Shown here one piece after another: positions 18,408 to 27,389 of a DNA stretch of 64,000 nucleotides. The notes beneath the pieces were generated by a model. It was not told the DNA's origin. It ran no database searches and saw only the letters and a program-made list of their open reading frames with translations. A program made the position numbers and the translations under genes. Numbering within the stretch: the first letter of the stretch is position 1; every line of letters starts with the position of its first letter. Source of the stretch: Lewinellaceae bacterium (GTDB lineage: Bacteria > Bacteroidota > Bacteroidia > Chitinophagales > Saprospiraceae); the NCBI GenBank assembly GCA_016713985.1, contig JADJOD010000004.1, positions 1 through 64,000 on the forward strand, given 5' to 3'.

Positions 18408-18947
18408 ATGAAAAAGCAACTGATCGCAACCCTTGTTGGAGGACTCCTCGTTTTTATCTGGCAATTCCTTTCGTGGAGTATGCTCAACGTACACAGCGCC
18501 GAATTCCAACATTCCGCCAACCAGGACAAAGTGCTGGAAGCTTTGGGGCAAAACCTGGAGGAAGGCACTTACTTTCTCCCGCAGGCCCCTCCCGGCAGTT
18601 CGAATGAAGAACACCAGAAAGTTATGGAAAACAGCCTCGGCAAACCCTGGGCCACCGTCAGCTATCACAAGGCGATGGAAATGAACATGGGTATGAATAT
18701 GTTGCGGGCTTTTGTCGCCGACCTGGCGGCCGTGTTTCTGCTGGTTTGGCTGCTGCTGAAATCCGGCAACCTCACGTTCAACACCGTCCTGCTTTCTTCT
18801 TTAGCGGTTGGCGCAATCGGTTACCTGACCATTCCTTACCTCAACAGCATCTGGTTTGAAACCAGTTCCATCGGACACCTCATCGATTTTGTTGTGCAAT
18901 GGGGATTGGTCGGCGCCTGGCTGGGTTGGTGGCTGCCGAGAAAATAA
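18408..18947 (+). CDS. Hypothetical membrane protein (three to four TM)
   Basis: Encodes 179 residues from the ATG at 18408. The N-terminal hydrophobic segment (LIATLVGGLLVFIWQFLSW) is followed by an extracytoplasmic loop of about 70 residues. Three further membrane segments follow (LRAFVADLAAVFLLVWLLL; TVLLSSLAVGAIGYLTIPYL; FVVQWGLVGAWLGWWL). I recognise this kind of protein as a recurring Bacteroidota hypothetical but cannot name a characterised function. It stands alone between a hairpin leader and a strong terminator, so it is probably monocistronic. Confidence 0.7.
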   Translation: MKKQLIATLVGGLLVFIWQFLSWSMLNVHSAEFQHSANQDKVLEALGQNLEEGTYFLPQAPPGSSNEEHQKVMENSLGKPWATVSYHKAMEMNMGMNMLRAFVADLAAVFLLVWLLLKSGNLTFNTVLLSSLAVGAIGYLTIPYLNSIWFETSSIGHLIDFVVQWGLVGAWLGWWLPRK

Positions 18948-18986
18948 AAACCTGCCGTTTTTTCCTATCGGGTCTTTTTTGAATTT

Positions 18987-19042
18987 GCCCTTTTCGCTGT
19001 CGGGATGTACTCCATCCGGCAGCGGGAAGGGCAGTTTTTTTT
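18987..19042 (+). terminator. Rho-independent terminator
   Basis: Imperfect but long stem: gcccttttcgctgtcggg pairs with ccggcagcgggaagggc, allowing G-U pairs, followed by a T8 run (19035-19042). It lies 40 bp after the membrane protein stop. Confidence 0.8.
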
Positions 19043-19071
19043 GCCTTTTCCCTGTGATGGCAGAGGTGTGG

Positions 19072-19104
19072 CATGTGTTGTCACATGTTGTCATGTGTTG
19101 TCAC
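19072..19104. repeat. Two direct copies of catgtgttgtcac, 20 bp apart
   Basis: Copies at 19072-19084 and 19092-19104, with a partial third unit (atgttgtc) between them. The spacing of about two helical turns, 118 bp upstream of the next gene, would suit a tandem protein-binding site. No known operator is recognised. Confidence 0.4.
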
Positions 19105-19221
19105 GTAATGTCGCAAAATCATAATTCCGGGTTATTGACCTTTGCACCAGGTTATGATTCATACCACACAATGCGCCCTTTGCACGGGTACTATTAATTC
19201 AACCAACTAATTGAAAGTATT

Positions 19222-19818
19222 ATGAAACGATTTTTATTGTTCCTTTTCGTCCTCTGCGCGGCGTTTTGTACAGCAACCGCCCAAATGTCTCTGGCACTTA
19301 CCGGATGTAATTCCCTTCGTGCGCAGGTGGAGGGCATTGCCGATGCCAACCTCCGGCAGGAAACGGCGTTTGCCCTGGAGCGCCTGATCGCTCCCGGCAC
19401 CTGGATTTCCGTCATGAAATCCTACGAGCCCGGTACCGTGGCCCAGTTTAAAAACCTGTCCGCCGGCGTTTATCGCGCCAAGTTTGTTCTGGCCAATCCC
19501 TCGGAAACCAAAGACCCGGTTGCATCCAATACCGTGGAAGTAAAGGTATGCCCGGAGAACCCGGCTAAAGAAGGCCAGGTCACCACAATTACCCTGAGCC
19601 CCAACCCGGCAGACGATTTTGTGGATGTTTTTTTCAATGCTGAAGGGGAAGGAGTAACCGTTTCCCTGTATGATTTGACGGGCCGCAAAGTCATTTCTGC
19701 CCCTGCTGCCGACCAGGCGCACCGGATTGCGCTCAACGACCTGGATTCGGGCGTTTATTTTGTTGTGCTCGAACAACATGCCGTTCAGATTGCCCGCGAA
19801 AAACTCATCGTGCGATAA
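19222..19818 (+). CDS. Small secreted protein with T9SS sorting domain
   Basis: Encodes 198 residues with signal peptide MKRFLLFLFVLCAAFCTATAQ. Residues about 22-110 form a beta-sandwich-like domain (FALERLIAPGTWISVMKSY; FKNLSAGVYRAKFVLANP), resembling a single immunoglobulin-like or fibronectin-like module of unknown role. From residue about 124 there is a type A T9SS sorting domain (LSPNPADDFVDVFF; LYDLTGRKVISA; LNDLDSGVYFVVL). Secretion to the surface or medium is expected. It ends 23 bp before the next T9SS substrate and is probably co-transcribed with it. Confidence 0.8.
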   Translation: MKRFLLFLFVLCAAFCTATAQMSLALTGCNSLRAQVEGIADANLRQETAFALERLIAPGTWISVMKSYEPGTVAQFKNLSAGVYRAKFVLANPSETKDPVASNTVEVKVCPENPAKEGQVTTITLSPNPADDFVDVFFNAEGEGVTVSLYDLTGRKVISAPAADQAHRIALNDLDSGVYFVVLEQHAVQIAREKLIVR

Positions 19819-19841
19819 ACCTTTTCAAAACATTTCCGATC

Positions 19842-22691
19842 ATGAAAAATATACTTCTTCCAGGGCTGTTCCTGCTCCTGGGCCTTACAAACATGTACTC
19901 CCAGATTGTGAAATACCCTTGCGACGATACCGTTGCGGTTGAAATTCACGACAATCTGGCCCTTGGAAAACTCAGCAACCAATCCAGCAACTTTTTTGGC
20001 GACGGCGGCTTTGCGTCCATGGCCGTCGACGGGTACATCGATCAAAAAGAGGGATCGTATTCCAAAACAAACGTGGAAAACCAACCCTGGTGGGAGGTTG
20101 ACCTCGGACAATCCAGTTTTATCCGGGGAGTCAAGGTCTGGTACCCGGGTTCTTTGTTTACCGCCGGCCTGAGCGGCTATTATATTCTGATGTCGGATCA
20201 GCCCTTTGGCGGCAACAACCTCAACGAGATCATTTCCGCTCCCGGTGTCACCCATATTTATGTGGAAAACCCCGTGGAAAGCGGGCAGGAAGTTGCAGCG
20301 GGCTACACCCAGGCCCGTTATGTGCGAATACAATTCGAAGGCACCGGAACCGCCGCTTTTCTGGAAGTACAAATCCCCGGCGGCCCCGGTGGCGATGATG
20401 AAGGAGAGATCTGTAATAACGGAATTGACGACGACTGCGACCACAGAATTGACTGCGAAGACCCCGATTGTGCGCCCACGATCTGGTGGGTGAATAAAAA
20501 AGACCCGACCTGCCCGGTTTGTAACGACGGCTGGATTGAAATCAAGGCGTACGGCGACAACCTGCAATACAGCATCGACGGCGGCAATACATTTTCAGGC
20601 TGTGTGCCCGTCAATCAGTCGGACTGGTGTGGTTTTAACAACTTAGATGAAGGCGACTACAACATCGCCGTGACCAACGGCACCTGTACGTCTTACTGGC
20701 GCCACAACCCGGTAAAACTGCGCGCTCCGGTTGGCGACCCGACCCTGAGTGATTGTGACAACGGCGATTTTGAACTGGGGTCGTTTCAGTTTTGGGATCA
20801 AACAACCGGCCTCCATATATCCAACCAGGTATATCAACAAACTTCCCCGCCATTGTTGGGTGGCCAGTTTCAGATATTCCCCTCCTCCGGAGCAGGCGAC
20901 CCCATTGTCGGAAACGATTTGCCCATGCAGGCGCCTTCCGGAACCTACTTTGCACGTATCGGCAGTTTAACCGCCGAAAACGACGGCCTTGGAGACGATG
21001 GTGTCGGCGCCAGTTTGCAATACCGTTTTGTTGTTGACCCGACAACTGCATTGAACTACTTCTGGTTTGCCATGGTGCTGGTAAATGGTCATGATGAAAT
21101 AGAAATAAACCCGTTTTTCGAATGGAAGGTCATGGATGCCCAAACCATGCAGGTATTGGGCAATTTGACAGGGCATTATGCGGCAGACTTGAATAACCCG
21201 TATTTCAAGACAATCGAGGGAAACAATACTAATTTCACTTATCGTGGGTGGACTTGTGTTTCCATCGATATGACCGCATACATCGGCCAGGAAGTCATCC
21301 TGGAATTCATTGCCACCGACTGCCAGCCAGGCGCTCACCTCGGATATGCCTATGTAGATGCGTTTTGTACGGAGCCCATCCCGCCGAGTGCAACGTTGGT
21401 GATCAATGACGTATATTGCCTGAATCAGCAAATAGATATTGAAATCACCGACGAAAGGCTTTTCAACCAGTACAATTGGGAAATAACGCTTTTAGATATT
21501 GAAGGCAACCCGGTCAATACGGCTACTTTGCCTACTCAGATCGATTACCACGTTCCCGATTTAATCGATGTTGTGGCCATTTATAAAAGTTATTATCCCG
21601 GCTACACGGTGCATTGCGGGGATAAATTCCAAATCACGCTGAACCTGAGCAACGATTGTATTTCCAGCAAAGTCGAACACAAGATCGAGTTTGCCTGCAA
21701 CAGCTACGACGTGGAATACCTCGACATCATCCATTGTTCACAAAACGATGACGTTCAAATCATTGGCGGCATTCAAAATTGCCCCGGATGTACGTTTGAA
21801 TGGACCCCTGCTCAATACCTGAACAATTCCCATATCCAGAACCCGACTATTCGGGGTTCTGTAAATGAACTGGCGCTCAAACAAACCTACAAGGTAAAGA
21901 TCACGACACCCGAAGGTTGTGTATATGAAGACGAGGTGAAAATTATCGAAGGTTCCGAAATTCTGGGTAATATCAAATTCAACATCGTCAACGTCAGTTA
22001 CTGCGAAGCAGAACTCCAGGCTATGGTCCATCTTATGTTTCCGGTGGATGGCGCGACACTCATCACCAGTTTTAATGTTGACGGCACGGTATTGCCCGGT
22101 ATCCTGATCTCGCCTCCGGGAATCAGCACGGACCATGTTTTCAAATTCCCCAACAAAATTTCCAGAAGGCACACGGTAATCCCGCACAGTTTTCACTTCA
22201 GCCTCAATTCTGTGATCGTTCCTCCCGGCAATTTCAACATCGTCGGCAACTGCGGCATCAATCAGTATATGCAGTGGAATGCTCCCGATCCGCAGTATTT
22301 TGGCGACATCAACGCTTACCTGCCCAATATTTTTTCACCCAATGGTGACGGGGTGGATGATCTGTGGTTCCCGGGATTCAGCCCGAATGTTTCGAAAGCA
22401 TGGTTGTGGGTGTTCGATCGCTGGGGCGGACTGGTTTATGCCGCATCTGCCACTGCGCCGATCGACGGCCCGCCGCTGACCGGCATGGAGTTGTCGTGGA
22501 ACGGCCACTGGAACAACGACATCAACGCGCCGCTGGCCAATTCCGGCGACACCTGTTTTACGATTGTGGTTGGTTATGAAAACTGCGACAATCCCTCACC
22601 CGGATGCGCGTCCTGTTCCAATTGGCAAATTGCCACCGGCGGATGCGATACCTGCCATTATTCGGCGGAATGTGTAGGATTTGGTAATTAA
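19842..22691 (+). CDS. Large secreted protein: F5/8-type C lectin-like domain, gliding-motility-type C-terminus
   Basis: Encodes 949 residues with signal peptide MKNILLPGLFLLLGLTNMYS. Residues about 30-175 resemble an F5/8 type C or fucolectin domain (SNFFGDGGFASMAVDGYID; QPWWEVDLGQSSFIRGVKVW). A Cys/Asp-rich motif follows (ICNNGIDDDCDHRIDCEDPD), of a kind used for calcium or spacing. Next comes an SprB-repeat-like segment (CNDGWIEIKAYGDNLQYSID), then a long beta-rich middle. The C-terminal region has the CHU_C / T9SS type B marker AYLPNIFSPNGDGVDDLWFP and LWVFDRWGGLVY. The tail after it is Cys-rich and ends without the usual family terminus, which is odd. The likely role is surface adhesion or glycan binding. 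Confidence 0.85.
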   Translation: MKNILLPGLFLLLGLTNMYSQIVKYPCDDTVAVEIHDNLALGKLSNQSSNFFGDGGFASMAVDGYIDQKEGSYSKTNVENQPWWEVDLGQSSFIRGVKVWYPGSLFTAGLSGYYILMSDQPFGGNNLNEIISAPGVTHIYVENPVESGQEVAAGYTQARYVRIQFEGTGTAAFLEVQIPGGPGGDDEGEICNNGIDDDCDHRIDCEDPDCAPTIWWVNKKDPTCPVCNDGWIEIKAYGDNLQYSIDGGNTFSGCVPVNQSDWCGFNNLDEGDYNIAVTNGTCTSYWRHNPVKLRAPVGDPTLSDCDNGDFELGSFQFWDQTTGLHISNQVYQQTSPPLLGGQFQIFPSSGAGDPIVGNDLPMQAPSGTYFARIGSLTAENDGLGDDGVGASLQYRFVVDPTTALNYFWFAMVLVNGHDEIEINPFFEWKVMDAQTMQVLGNLTGHYAADLNNPYFKTIEGNNTNFTYRGWTCVSIDMTAYIGQEVILEFIATDCQPGAHLGYAYVDAFCTEPIPPSATLVINDVYCLNQQIDIEITDERLFNQYNWEITLLDIEGNPVNTATLPTQIDYHVPDLIDVVAIYKSYYPGYTVHCGDKFQITLNLSNDCISSKVEHKIEFACNSYDVEYLDIIHCSQNDDVQIIGGIQNCPGCTFEWTPAQYLNNSHIQNPTIRGSVNELALKQTYKVKITTPEGCVYEDEVKIIEGSEILGNIKFNIVNVSYCEAELQAMVHLMFPVDGATLITSFNVDGTVLPGILISPPGISTDHVFKFPNKISRRHTVIPHSFHFSLNSVIVPPGNFNIVGNCGINQYMQWNAPDPQYFGDINAYLPNIFSPNGDGVDDLWFPGFSPNVSKAWLWVFDRWGGLVYAASATAPIDGPPLTGMELSWNGHWNNDINAPLANSGDTCFTIVVGYENCDNPSPGCASCSNWQIATGGCDTCHYSAECVGFGN

Positions 22692-22701
22692 AAAATGTAC
22701 T

Positions 22702-22776
22702 GCGGCGACACGACCGGGCAGCATCCGAATAATAATTTATTCGTATGCCATCATCACGCCCCCGTCGTGTCGCCGC
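22702..22776. terminator. Bidirectional hairpin between convergent genes
   Basis: Perfect 13-bp arms gcggcgacacgac (22702-22714) and gtcgtgtcgccgc (22764-22776) enclose a second hairpin (cgaataa / ttattcg, 22726-22743). It fills the 95-bp gap between two converging genes. It lacks long T runs but is placed to end both transcripts. Confidence 0.6.
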
Positions 22777-22786
22777 GTTTTATGGT

Positions 22787-24069
22787 TTATTGCGGTATAA
22801 ACCCGTTGTTTTTTTTCGGTTTAGGCGCATCTGCGGGTGGTTTGGGCGCCGCGCCTTCCTGGCCGCGCCGGCGCAATTCGTCTTCCGTCAGGGCCGGCTC
22901 CGGGGCATTTTGATATCGAACCTGGAGTTTGTAGTTGCGGTTGATCGACTTCACCACCGGCCCGAGCATCAGTTGCATAACGGAATCGGCGCGTAGTTTT
23001 GCTTTGTCCAGCACGTGTTCGTTATCGATGGCATCCTGGCGGAACTGGCGCCGCAATTCGTTGAACCGCTCGTTCATGTCTTTTTCATTAATGCCGGCCA
23101 GAAAACCCACGTCGAGTTTGTCCACACGTGGATATACTTCGTGCGACAGGATCGTGGGCGGCGGCAGGGTCACGAAAATGGTGCCTTTTTTGGGACTGAA
23201 AGTCACGTCGAAATACTGATCCAGTTTGAAACCCGCCTTTACTACACTGATCGCTTCCACCCGGATGTCCGTTTCAGAAACCGAAAAACCTAATAGTTTG
23301 TATTGCAATGTTTTATCTATACCCAGACGACTGCGATATTCATAAGTGGCGAGTTCGGCGATGCCTTTCCGCACCTTATCTTTGAGCAGCCCGCGCGACG
23401 CGCTGAAATCCATGATCTCGGCTCTTTTTTGCAGGCGGTTGACCATAGGTTGCAACCCTTCGTGTACGGCAATACCACAAGGTGTTTCCACATTTTTGCC
23501 TTTGGCCATGAGTTGCCCGCCGTCGGCTTTGATGAGGGTTGCCAGAATTTGTGTCACAAAAAAGCAGGTGTATTTGCCGGCTACTTCGTTAAAAACCTGC
23601 ACGGCCTGGTTGGCATTGTCGTTGTACCAGGTTTCATAAAGGCCCGCAGTGGTATCCTTCAACGCTACGAAGTCGTTGAAATACAACTTTTTCAAATACT
23701 CGTGGTGCTTCCTGTATTCGGGCTCCAGGCGGTGTTTCAGGCTGTCCGGCAGCGCCATCCTGTTCGCGACATGGTACAGGAGGGACAGGTTGAAATTATA
23801 AACGAGGTCGTCAAATTCCTTTTTGTATTCCTCCGGCCGAGACAGGATGCGCAAAGTGGCTTCTTCGTCGAGGTTGGGCTGAAAATCGGACGGCACATAC
23901 GTCAATTGTACACCTTTGGCGCTCTGGAACAGCGTAAATCCGCCTTCGCTAAAAAACGCCTTGTACAAAATAATCCCACCGATGCTGATCAAAGCCAGCA
24001 ACAGAATTTGTTTCCCAAAAATGGATCCGCCCCTTCCGAAGTACGGGCATCCGGTTGTTGTGTGGACAT
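22787..24069 (-). CDS. DUF4230-family membrane-anchored protein (frame break near N-terminus)
   Basis: From the ATG at 24069 the protein starts MSTQQPDARTSEG. One extra base in the C4 run at 24030-24033 restores continuity into GGSIFGKQILLLALISIGG, giving about 427 residues; without it the frame would start inside the membrane segment (24001). A single N-terminal helix anchors a large extracytoplasmic part. The motifs FSPKKGTIFVTLPPPTILSH and KLDVGFLAGINEKDMNERF match my recollection of DUF4230. The function of this family is not known. The C-terminus is Pro/Lys-rich and probably disordered. The gene is convergent with the surface protein and divergent from hscA. Confidence 0.8.
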
Positions 24070-24078
24070 ATTTATCGG

Positions 24079-24166
24079 GTTTGGGTGTTTAAGTGTTTTA
24101 GTGTTTGGGTGTTTTAGTGTTTGGGCGTTTGGGCGTTTGGGTGGAAAACACTTAAACACCAACCCA
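24079..24166. repeat. Low-complexity GTGTTT repeat with inverted end
   Basis: A run of degenerate gtgttt(t/g)(a/g)g heptamer-like repeats. Its left end (gggtgtttaagtgttt) is inverted at the right end (aaacacttaaacaccaaccc). It occupies the intergenic space between DUF4230 and hscA. Confidence 0.6.
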
Positions 24167-24231
24167 CACGGGTAAAGATGCTAAAAACATTGTTATGCAG
24201 CATCTTCCAACTAAAAGTTTTTCAGGCTGTT

Positions 24232-24239
24232 TACTTTTG
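24232..24239 (+). promoter_or_regulatory. Candidate -7 box (TACTTTTG) for hscA
   Basis: TACTTTTG matches TAnnTTTG and sits 64 bp before the ATG at 24303. The -33 element is not clear. Confidence 0.45.
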
Positions 24240-24302
24240 CGTCCCCAAAACACGGTGTTGATGGGAAGGGAGGAAACAATTTTAACAGGAAGTAAGGAAA
24301 TA

Positions 24303-26171
24303 ATGGCAACCATTGCAATCAATCTGAAAGAAGGTACAATCGAGTCAACGCAGGATGTGATCGTCGGGATCGACCTCGGCACCACCAACAGCTTGGTGGC
24401 GTATATGAAAGAAGGCCGGCCGGTTTGTGTAAAAGATTCAAACGGCCAAAGCGCATTAGTTCCTTCTGTTGTACATTTTGCTGAAAACGAAGAAATTATA
24501 GTTGGCGACGCGGCAAAGAAAAAACTGATTAGTGACCCCGGCAACACCATTTATTCCGTCAAACGGCTGATGGGAAAATCTTTCCGCGACGTTCAAAACC
24601 TGGAAGGTTTTTTCGGCTACCGGATTCTCGACGACGACACCGAATCGCTGGTGAAGGTTCGGGTAAAGGACCGGTTTTACACCCCCATCGAACTGAGCGC
24701 ATGTATACTCCGGGAATTAAAAACCCGAATCGAACAGGAACTCAAGGCTTCCGTATCCAAAGCCGTGATCACCGTTCCCGCTTATTTTAACGACAACCAG
24801 CGACAAGCTACCCGCGACGCCGGAAAACTCGCCGGATTTGACGTGCTTCGAATCGTCAATGAACCCACCGCAGCCGCACTTGCATACGGCATCGGAAATC
24901 CGCAGCAGGACAACTCCGGCGAACCTGAAACCATCGCCGTCTACGATCTCGGCGGCGGCACGTTTGATATCTCCATGCTGAAGATCGAAAACGGCGTTTT
25001 TGAAGTGCTGGCCACCAATGGCGACACCTTTCTCGGCGGCGACGACTTCGACCAGGCCATTGTATCTTTTTGGTTGAAGCAGTTGAATATTGAAATGAAA
25101 ATATTAACCGAGGAAAAAGATTTCGGCCAAAAAATACGCCTGCTCGCCGAATCGGCCAAAAAAGCGCTTTCCACCGCAGAAGTATTTGAAGATGACCTGA
25201 ATGGAAAAACCGTGCGCCTGACCCGCCGGGAACTTGATACCCTGATCACCCCATTGGTGGAACGCACCTTAGATTGTTGCAAAAACGCCTTGCGCGACGC
25301 ACAACTCACACCAAATCAAATAGATAAAGTCGTAATGGTGGGTGGAAGCACCCGTGTCCCATTAGTCATAAACACTGTGTCCGGATTTTTCGGCCGGCCC
25401 GTATTTAACAACCTCGACCCCGATGAAGTCGTTGCCCTCGGCGCTTCCATCCAGGCTGACATCCTGGCCGGCAATCAAAAAGACCTGCTTTTGCTCGATG
25501 TGACCCCTTTGTCGCTCGGTATCGAAACCATCGGCGGACTTATGGATGTCATCATTCCGCGTAATTCAAAAATTCCGATCCGGGCCGGCAGGCAGTACAC
25601 CACCAGCGTGGATGGCCAAAAAAACCTGAAAATCAGCGTTTTCCAGGGAGAACGTGACCTCGTGGAACACAACCGGAAATTGGGCGAGTTTATCCTCCAG
25701 GGTATTCCACCCATGCCCGCCGGTCTGCCTAAAATTGATATCCAGTTCATTCTCAATGCCGACGGCATTCTTACGGTGCGGGCGCGTGAATTGCGCAGCA
25801 ACCTCGAACAGGAAATCGACATCCGCCCAACCTACGGCATCAGCGAAGAAGAAATGGGGTTGATGCTGCTCGAAAGTATCCGCAACGCGCAAGCCGATAT
25901 GCAGATACGAGGATTGCTCGAAGCGCGCAACGAAGCGAACAACATCCTGCTGGGTGGCGAAAAATTCCTGAGCCAAAACACCCAAATCCTCGACGAAACG
26001 GAAAAAACAACGATAAACGCTTTGTTAAACACACTTCGTGAAGCAGCGTCCGGGCAGGACAAAGACATCATACACGGCGCTATCGACGACCTGAACACCT
26101 ACACCATGCCCATCGCGCACCGGGCGATGGATATTACCATCCGGGAAGTGATGAAAGGTAAAAAAGTGTGA
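24303..26171 (+). CDS. hscA: Hsp70-type chaperone HscA
   Basis: Encodes 622 residues from the ATG at 24303; the upstream in-frame extension has no similarity to the family. An N-terminal extension precedes the phosphate-1 motif GIDLGTTNSLVAY (about 22-34). Phosphate-2 is AVYDLGGGTFDIS and the adenosine motif is VMVGGSTRVPLV. The substrate domain starts LLLDVTPLSLGIETIGG. The length, the N-terminal extension, the sequence ADILAGNQKDLLLLDV and the short C-terminus without the DnaK-style EEVD-like tail all favour HscA over DnaK. HscA acts in the cytoplasm with HscB and IscU in Fe-S cluster assembly. No isc genes are in this window, so it works with partners encoded elsewhere. DnaK itself is the alternative, less likely. 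Confidence 0.85.
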   Translation: MATIAINLKEGTIESTQDVIVGIDLGTTNSLVAYMKEGRPVCVKDSNGQSALVPSVVHFAENEEIIVGDAAKKKLISDPGNTIYSVKRLMGKSFRDVQNLEGFFGYRILDDDTESLVKVRVKDRFYTPIELSACILRELKTRIEQELKASVSKAVITVPAYFNDNQRQATRDAGKLAGFDVLRIVNEPTAAALAYGIGNPQQDNSGEPETIAVYDLGGGTFDISMLKIENGVFEVLATNGDTFLGGDDFDQAIVSFWLKQLNIEMKILTEEKDFGQKIRLLAESAKKALSTAEVFEDDLNGKTVRLTRRELDTLITPLVERTLDCCKNALRDAQLTPNQIDKVVMVGGSTRVPLVINTVSGFFGRPVFNNLDPDEVVALGASIQADILAGNQKDLLLLDVTPLSLGIETIGGLMDVIIPRNSKIPIRAGRQYTTSVDGQKNLKISVFQGERDLVEHNRKLGEFILQGIPPMPAGLPKIDIQFILNADGILTVRARELRSNLEQEIDIRPTYGISEEEMGLMLLESIRNAQADMQIRGLLEARNEANNILLGGEKFLSQNTQILDETEKTTINALLNTLREAASGQDKDIIHGAIDDLNTYTMPIAHRAMDITIREVMKGKKV

Positions 26172-26208
26172 TTGGAAATTATTGTTTTACAATCAGTTGC
26201 AAACAACT

Positions 26209-26640
26209 ATGATGAAATCGTTCTGTTTCTTTTTTACCATTGCCCTGGGCCTTCTGACCTCCTGCGGCACCAGCAAAAAAACGCTGCCCGCACCCGCTGC
26301 GGCCCCCGCCCCCAAACAGGCCTTTGTCACCTGGGACAAAAAAAAGATTGAACTCGGCGCCGTAAAAAAAGGGGATAAACGCTCGATGAACTACGAATTC
26401 ACCAATACTTCCGGCACGGACATACAGATCGACATCGTCGATGCCTGCGATTGTACAAAAGTGGATTTTCCGCGCGGAATGATCGCGCCGGGTGGAAAAG
26501 GCAGTTTGGACGTGGTATTCAACAGCGCGGAAAAAGAAGCGCCCGAAACCATCGGTATCAACGTCGTATTTAAACAAACGGACGCTGCCGGCAACCCGCG
26601 TATCGAGGTGGTGGAATATACGTTTACGATTGAAAAATAA
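26209..26640 (+). CDS. DUF1573 lipoprotein
   Basis: Encodes 143 residues. The N-terminus (MMKSFCFFFTIALGLLTSCG) is a lipoprotein signal with lipobox LTSC. A short Ala/Pro linker leads to a DUF1573-type immunoglobulin-like domain (ELGAVKKGDKRSMNYEFTNT, then CDCTKVDFPRGMIAPGGKG and VVFNSAEKE). Family members are small envelope proteins of unknown function, abundant in Bacteroidota. It starts 37 bp after hscA and may share its transcript. It is convergent with the nuclease gene (11-bp gap). A second ATG three bases downstream is equally possible. Confidence 0.85.
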   Translation: MMKSFCFFFTIALGLLTSCGTSKKTLPAPAAAPAPKQAFVTWDKKKIELGAVKKGDKRSMNYEFTNTSGTDIQIDIVDACDCTKVDFPRGMIAPGGKGSLDVVFNSAEKEAPETIGINVVFKQTDAAGNPRIEVVEYTFTIEK

Positions 26641-26651
26641 GCGAATTCAAC

Positions 26652-27245
26652 TCAGTCCTTCGCTTCCCGGCGTTTCAATTCGTCGCGAATTCTGGCGGCC
26701 ATTTCATAATCTTCCGAATCAAGTACCTCCTGCAGGCGGCGTTGCAGGGCTTCGATCGAATACGTTTCCAGGGCGTCGCTGTCTAAGTTGGCCGGCATTT
26801 TGGACGTCCCGATGCCGCCGCCTTCTTCGTCCTGATCTTCCAGTACAACACCTGCGGCTTCGAGGATAAAATCATAGGTATAAATCGGGCATTCAAAACG
26901 CACGGCCATCGCGATAGCGTCGGAAGTCCGCGAATCGATCTCAAACAACTCGCCGTTTTTCATGCAAACCAGCCGGGCGTAAAAAATGCCGTCCAGCAGG
27001 TTATTGATCACCACTTCCTTCAGTTGAATGCCGAATGTGTCGAGGGTACTTTTAAAAAGGTCGTGTGTCAGGGGCCGGTTGGGAACCATACGTTCCATAG
27101 CCACTGCGATGGCCTGGGCCTCAAAACTTCCGATAACAATCGGCAACCGGCGTTGTCCACGGCGTTCGCCCAGCACCACCGCATAATTGTGCGATTGGGT
27201 CATGCTGTGGGAAAGCGCCACTATATCCAATTCAATACGTTTCAT
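26652..27245 (-). CDS. Bifunctional nuclease family protein (DUF151) with UVR motif
   Basis: Encodes 197 residues from the ATG at 27245 (MKRIELDIVALSHSMTQSHN). Residues 1-135 are the DUF151/bifunctional nuclease domain (VVLGERRGQRRLPIVIGSFEA; GIFYARLVCMKNGELFEID; DAIAMAVRFECPIYT). A Gly/Asp linker leads to a C-terminal UvrB/UvrC-type motif (LQRRLQEVLDSEDYEMAARI). Proteins of this kind have reported DNase/RNase activity; the in vivo role is unclear. The upstream in-frame extension to 27320 overlaps the promoter box and is not used. Confidence 0.9.
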   Translation of the reverse strand: MKRIELDIVALSHSMTQSHNYAVVLGERRGQRRLPIVIGSFEAQAIAVAMERMVPNRPLTHDLFKSTLDTFGIQLKEVVINNLLDGIFYARLVCMKNGELFEIDSRTSDAIAMAVRFECPIYTYDFILEAAGVVLEDQDEEGGGIGTSKMPANLDSDALETYSIEALQRRLQEVLDSEDYEMAARIRDELKRREAKD

Positions 27246-27276
27246 TTCTGATGGTTTAACGTGTTCATCGGGGATG

Positions 27277-27284
27277 CAAAAGTA
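27277..27284 (-). promoter_or_regulatory. Candidate promoter (TACTTTTG) for the bifunctional nuclease gene
   Basis: The minus strand reads TACTTTTG, an exact TAnnTTTG match, 32 bp upstream of the ATG. A TTTG lies 22 bp further upstream (27307-27310), near the expected -33 position. Confidence 0.55.
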
Positions 27285-27389
27285 GGAAAGCGCAAAGTTC
27301 GTTTTCCAAAAAAAGCACACAAAAATACGTTCTGTTTTACTGCCAACAGAACAAAAAGTGTGACCGGAAGTTTTTTAAAAACCGGCACC